Shown piece by piece: positions 60,744 to 64,000 of a stretch of DNA of 64,000 bases. Within the stretch, counting starts at the first letter, position 1, and each line of letters opens with the position of its first letter. The notes under the pieces were generated by a model that saw nothing but the letters and a program-made list of their open reading frames with translations, made no database searches and was not told the origin of the DNA. The translations under genes and the position numbers were made by a program. The DNA comes from Neopestalotiopsis rosae (lineage: Eukaryota > Ascomycota > Sordariomycetes > Amphisphaeriales > Sporocadaceae). The DNA lies in NCBI GenBank assembly GCA_023078685.1, contig JALGAS010000004.1:992001-1056000 (forward strand), written 5' to 3'.

Positions 60744-61247
60744 CTATAACTTTGAATCCCTGTTTCGCCGTGCGCCCTCCTCCTCCGGCTTAGGTATATG
60801 CTCATTGCTCTCGGCCTTCATGCTGATGGGATCTCCGAGTTGACTTGGATTCGCCTCCGGACCGTGCAATTTCTTCGCCGCCTTCTCCCTCAACGTCTCT
60901 CGGTGCTGTCTCGACCCGGCGGCGCCGCTGTTGCCGTCTGTCGCGGACGAAGACGAGTCGCTCCCCGCGCCCTCTTGATCCGGGCCGGGCACGTAGTCGC
61001 TCTGCTCGGCCTTGAGGCTGATGGGGTCGCCGAGCATGCTCGGGTTCGCGTCCGAGCCGTGGAGGGCCCGCGCAGCCTTTTCGCGCAGCTTCTCGGGCAT
61101 GGCGGCGATTTCTGCGGCCGTGGGAATATATGGCTCGGGCAGGGACTCGAGGGCTTTGTCTTCGGCGAGGGATAGTGTCTCCTTGATTCTCTCGAAGCCC
61201 GAGACAAAGGAGTTCTTCAAGTATGTGAGAAACATTGATATTAACAA
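60744..61247 (-). CDS. Small protein with two internal repeats, function unknown
   Basis: One open frame of 167 codons with no evident intron. After an N-terminal helical part (MFLTYLKNSFVSGFERIKE) come two copies of a unit of about 28 residues, at about 54-81 and 119-146. Both read LREKAA, a short variable pair, LHG, ANPS, LGDPIS and KAE in that order, and they are separated by a Ser/Gly-rich, acidic, probably disordered linker. The protein is hydrophilic and has no signal peptide. I do not recognise an established domain; the composition recalls fungal stress or LEA-like hypothetical proteins. The second Met at 61235 is a plausible alternative start. Confidence 0.7.
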   Translation of the reverse strand: MLISMFLTYLKNSFVSGFERIKETLSLAEDKALESLPEPYIPTAAEIAAMPEKLREKAARALHGSDANPSMLGDPISLKAEQSDYVPGPDQEGAGSDSSSSATDGNSGAAGSRQHRETLREKAAKKLHGPEANPSQLGDPISMKAESNEHIPKPEEEGARRNRDSKL

Positions 61248-62001
61248 ATGTTTATTCGCAAGATGGACTGGTAGGTATATAATGCGTACATTGACTTGCT
61301 GTTACAGTAGACGGGAAGACAGCTTGCGATGCTAGCTAGACTTCATTAATCATTACATATTTTTACGAACACAATGCCGAGGATAGCAAAAGCATGTGGC
61401 AGCAGAAACAGACAGAGCCATGACCTCATTATCATATGCCTCGACCCCCTCAACCGTGAATGTCTCTAGAGGTCAGCTTTAGGGGGATGTGTTAGTCAAT
61501 GACCTCACGAAGATATATTACAAGGTTTGGCGGGGCTACTTAGGTTCCCCGCGTTCCAGTGGGACTTTAGCGCTGATAGGCCTGGAGATCAACTGTTAGC
61601 GTGCCCATAGGGCTGTCTGGAGTGCCCCGCGGTAAGGCCCTTTAGTGGTCAAGGGTCAGTTTGATCGTTGTTACCCTTCAACACCAAGTGTCTTTGCGAC
61701 TGCTTCACGATGTTACCTGGACAGCGAGGCGTACCATTAATGTTTCCTAAATTTTCAACGGAGAACACCTACCGATAAGAATGAGGCAGTTTTCAGCTCG
61801 ATGAAGATGAGCGTATACAAGATCAGACTCTTGGAGCTGACTAAATCTGAACATGTACCTGCACTTGTTAGTGTCGCAGCAGACTAAGCGTTTTCATCTC
61901 AAAACACCAAAGAAAAGTGTACAAACACTGAAGTGTTCAAAAAAGTTGTGCGTATTACGGGTATTTACAACGTTATCATGACATATATACAGCTCCTGTA
62001 G
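61248..62001. other. Intergenic region, no gene seen
   Basis: There is no open frame of interest. G/C-rich short segments around 61530-61650 stand out slightly but form no recognisable element. Confidence 0.4.
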
Positions 62002-63189
62002 CTAGCAGTCATTCCGCCTCCGGACGCTCGGTCTTATACGTGTAGACTCTGGTAGGGGCTTCTGTATGCGTCCAATTTCTGGACTCGTTCTCCTGATAGA
62101 CCGTGTTGGACTACCTTCTCTCCTGATTTTTCGTGATTTTACGTACTCATTGAGTACTTGTGTGTATAGTGGTGACGATGATTGTTGACTAACCTTCGCG
62201 GCTGGCAACATCGGCTTACTTGGTTCTTCTTGTAGTGGATACGACTTCATGTTATATTCGTTCCGAGGGGTTGGCGTTTCTGAATCATCCTCCACTGAGT
62301 CCATAGCAGCTCCCGTCAACTCCACGCACTCTGCCGGTGCATGTAAGTCACGACTTTCGTGGGAGTGCTGGATATCAGCAATATCAGATACAGATGAAAA
62401 CGGTGTATCATCATAATCATCATCTTGCGATGTCTCATCTTCGTCGCATTGGGAGGGCAGCCCCGAGTCCATGGCAGCATCGAATTCCTCGTCCGAATAA
62501 GAAACGGCTCGAGTAGCTGTCAACGCGCCAAGCACATGATCCTCTGGATCTGCGTCAATGGGCGAAACAGCAGACGAGTTGCTGCACATGGTCATGGAGC
62601 GCGGCGATGGGGGCAGATGGCTTGCTGGTAGTGAAGTCGTATGAATGGTAAGAGGTTCATGGGTAAGATAGTCATGGTCGTCATCATCAAAGAAAGGCTT
62701 GCCCGAGTCTGCTGTAGAGACAGAGTCGATGGTGTCGATACAGTCGGCGAGAGAATCGGAGACGGAGGAAATAGTCGTCGAAGTCTGCGCGTCGTCATCG
62801 CCATGGGTGTGATGCCATGGGTGCGACTCGGGAAGATATGAAGCAAAGTACCTCACGAGGGAATCGAGTGACCGTGTGCGAAAGAGCTGGATGGCGAACT
62901 GCCACTGTTCGGTGCCGATGAGCTTGGGGTTGGCGATGATCTCGAACGAGGCGGACTCGAGGGTCTCGTTCAGCTCGCGCAAGCGCAATTCCTTGCGGTC
63001 GGCGAGCATGGCGTGGAACTCATCCTGGGTGCTTGCCGTGTTCGAAATTTCCCAGACATCGTGGTGGAAGGCCTCAGGGTCTTGTATAGAGGAAGGGAAA
63101 GTGTTGTACTGATCATGGAGAGTGGTGAAGAGGTCGTCCCTCTTCAAGCCAAACTTCCAGGCGGGCCATGTCCAGCCCCGGTCGTCCAT
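62002..63189 (-). CDS. Conserved-looking fungal protein of unknown function
   Basis: One open frame of 395 codons, start at 63189. The first 130 residues look folded (MDDRGWTWPAWKFGLKRDDL, EVWEISNTAS-like, helical DEFHAMLADRKELRLRELNETL, LIGTEQWQFAIQLFRTRSLDSLVRYF). The middle is acidic, Ser/Asp/Glu-rich and probably disordered. The C-terminus is basic (EYVKSRKIRREGSPTRSIRR). No catalytic motif, membrane helix or signal peptide is seen. The tail has splice-like signals near 62155-62195, so the last part may be spliced differently. I do not recognise the family by name. Confidence 0.65.
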   Translation of the reverse strand: MDDRGWTWPAWKFGLKRDDLFTTLHDQYNTFPSSIQDPEAFHHDVWEISNTASTQDEFHAMLADRKELRLRELNETLESASFEIIANPKLIGTEQWQFAIQLFRTRSLDSLVRYFASYLPESHPWHHTHGDDDAQTSTTISSVSDSLADCIDTIDSVSTADSGKPFFDDDDHDYLTHEPLTIHTTSLPASHLPPSPRSMTMCSNSSAVSPIDADPEDHVLGALTATRAVSYSDEEFDAAMDSGLPSQCDEDETSQDDDYDDTPFSSVSDIADIQHSHESRDLHAPAECVELTGAAMDSVEDDSETPTPRNEYNMKSYPLQEEPSKPMLPAAKVSQQSSSPLYTQVLNEYVKSRKIRREGSPTRSIRRTSPEIGRIQKPLPESTRIRPSVRRRNDC

Positions 63190-64000
63190 GTCATACGTCT
63201 AGTAGGAAAGTATGTATCTATGGGGTATCGTAGAAAGGAATCCTGAGTGCGCCAAAACCGGAAAATAGAAAGATTGAAATGGGGTATCGGAAAATCGTCA
63301 AAGTTGTGCGTGGGTGCTGGTTGTGAGCGAGGAAGGCCGCTCAAGGCGTTCGTTCATATGTTGCTGTTGCTGCTTTTTGGGTCTCATCGGTACTTTTGAG
63401 CGACTCGTATCGTCTAACAACACGCTATAGAATCCATTTCGACCTGATAAATGCAATTTTTGAAGCTGTTGAAAGAATCGGGGTCACAAACTTCGTCTTC
63501 TTTTTTTGGCGGACGTGGGTTTTGCGATCGAGACTCTGAGACTTGCAACAACAACAACAGTATGGACAGGACAGCAGCAACAGCCCTTTGGTGGTGGGAG
63601 ACTCTGGATGAAAGAGCAGGTGGGCGATCGGCCCATCATCATTCAATTCTTGTCTGCCTGAGGCATCCAGGCATTTCAACTAATGTGGCCATTTTGGGGC
63701 TCAGGCAGACGCTAGCGTCAGACTTCGGGCACAAGATCGCTGCACCCAGACCTCAGCTGCCAATCAGAGCCTTTCAATATGCCGGTTGTGGAACATGGCG
63801 CCCAATCATCGGTGACGCATGATGAAAACAGCTACATAGTAAAATCCTTGCGGAATCCTGCAGCTCATTCGCGACTTCTCACCCCTTCTCATTCACACCC
63901 TCTCACAGAGAATTGCAGCAGACTAGAGCAAGCAGGGGGTGATTCTACTGATTATTCTTCCCCTCTTGTAAATGAGCTCGCATTGACACTTCAGAGAGAA
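63190..64000. other. Right edge of window, promoter of the preceding gene
   Basis: This 0.8 kb contains the upstream region of the 62002-63189 gene. The plus frame at 63451-63822 has no recognisable features. CT-rich stretches near 63880-63960 could belong to a promoter of a gene beyond the edge. Confidence 0.4.

Overview
This is a filamentous ascomycete (Pezizomycotina) chromosome segment. Genes carry short GT-AG introns of about 50-70 bases with CTAAC/CTGAC-like branch sites, there are no operons, and the families (bZIP-ankyrin regulator, RTA1, rhodopsin-domain SAT4 type, DUF1993, fungal FAS subunits) are typical of that group. I cannot name the species.

Positions 1-50.6 kb hold a lipopeptide biosynthetic gene cluster. 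It has a four-module non-ribosomal peptide synthetase (NRPS; 688-14829, minus; 4660 residues after splicing), a fungal-type fatty acid synthase beta subunit (16790-22655, minus), a basic-region plus ankyrin (bANK) regulator of the TOXE/APS2 type (26522-27813, minus), an RTA1-like seven-TM protein (34534-35808, plus), a TOXF-like branched-chain aminotransferase (38083-39409, minus), a cytochrome P450 (41088-42844, minus) diverging from a fatty acid synthase alpha subunit (43752-49152, plus), and an O-methyltransferase (49348-50605, minus). The gene set matches the HC-toxin and apicidin logic: a dedicated FAS makes a medium-chain acyl group, a P450 oxidises it, an aminotransferase turns it into a 2-amino fatty acid, and a tetramodular NRPS builds a tetrapeptide, all under a bANK regulator. 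An exact copy of the apicidin 'Api-box' (TGACGTGA, recalled from the literature) lies 227 bases upstream of the NRPS start. The window differs from those clusters as I remember them: both FAS subunits are present, and the NRPS begins with a half condensation domain and ends in an epimerase-like domain with no visible release domain.

Positions 50.6-64 kb are a less certain flank: a rhodopsin-domain membrane protein with an apparent frameshift (52149-53543), an amidase (54338-55788), a protein with the fungal signalling-type N-terminus and ubiquitin-like domain (56180-57228), a DUF1993 protein (57708-58298), a glutathionyl-hydroquinone-reductase-type GST (59014-60175), a small protein with two internal repeats (60744-61247) and a fungal protein of unknown function (62002-63189). 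The amidase, DUF1993 protein and GST could be tailoring or protection enzymes, or ordinary neighbours.

Long stretches (22.7-26.5, 27.8-34.5, 35.8-38.1, 39.4-41.1 kb) contain no gene I can support. Exon boundaries were set by eye from splice signals and frame continuity; the exon sums of all spliced genes are divisible by three except the frameshifted one. Domain calls rest on motifs read in the translations, not on database searches.
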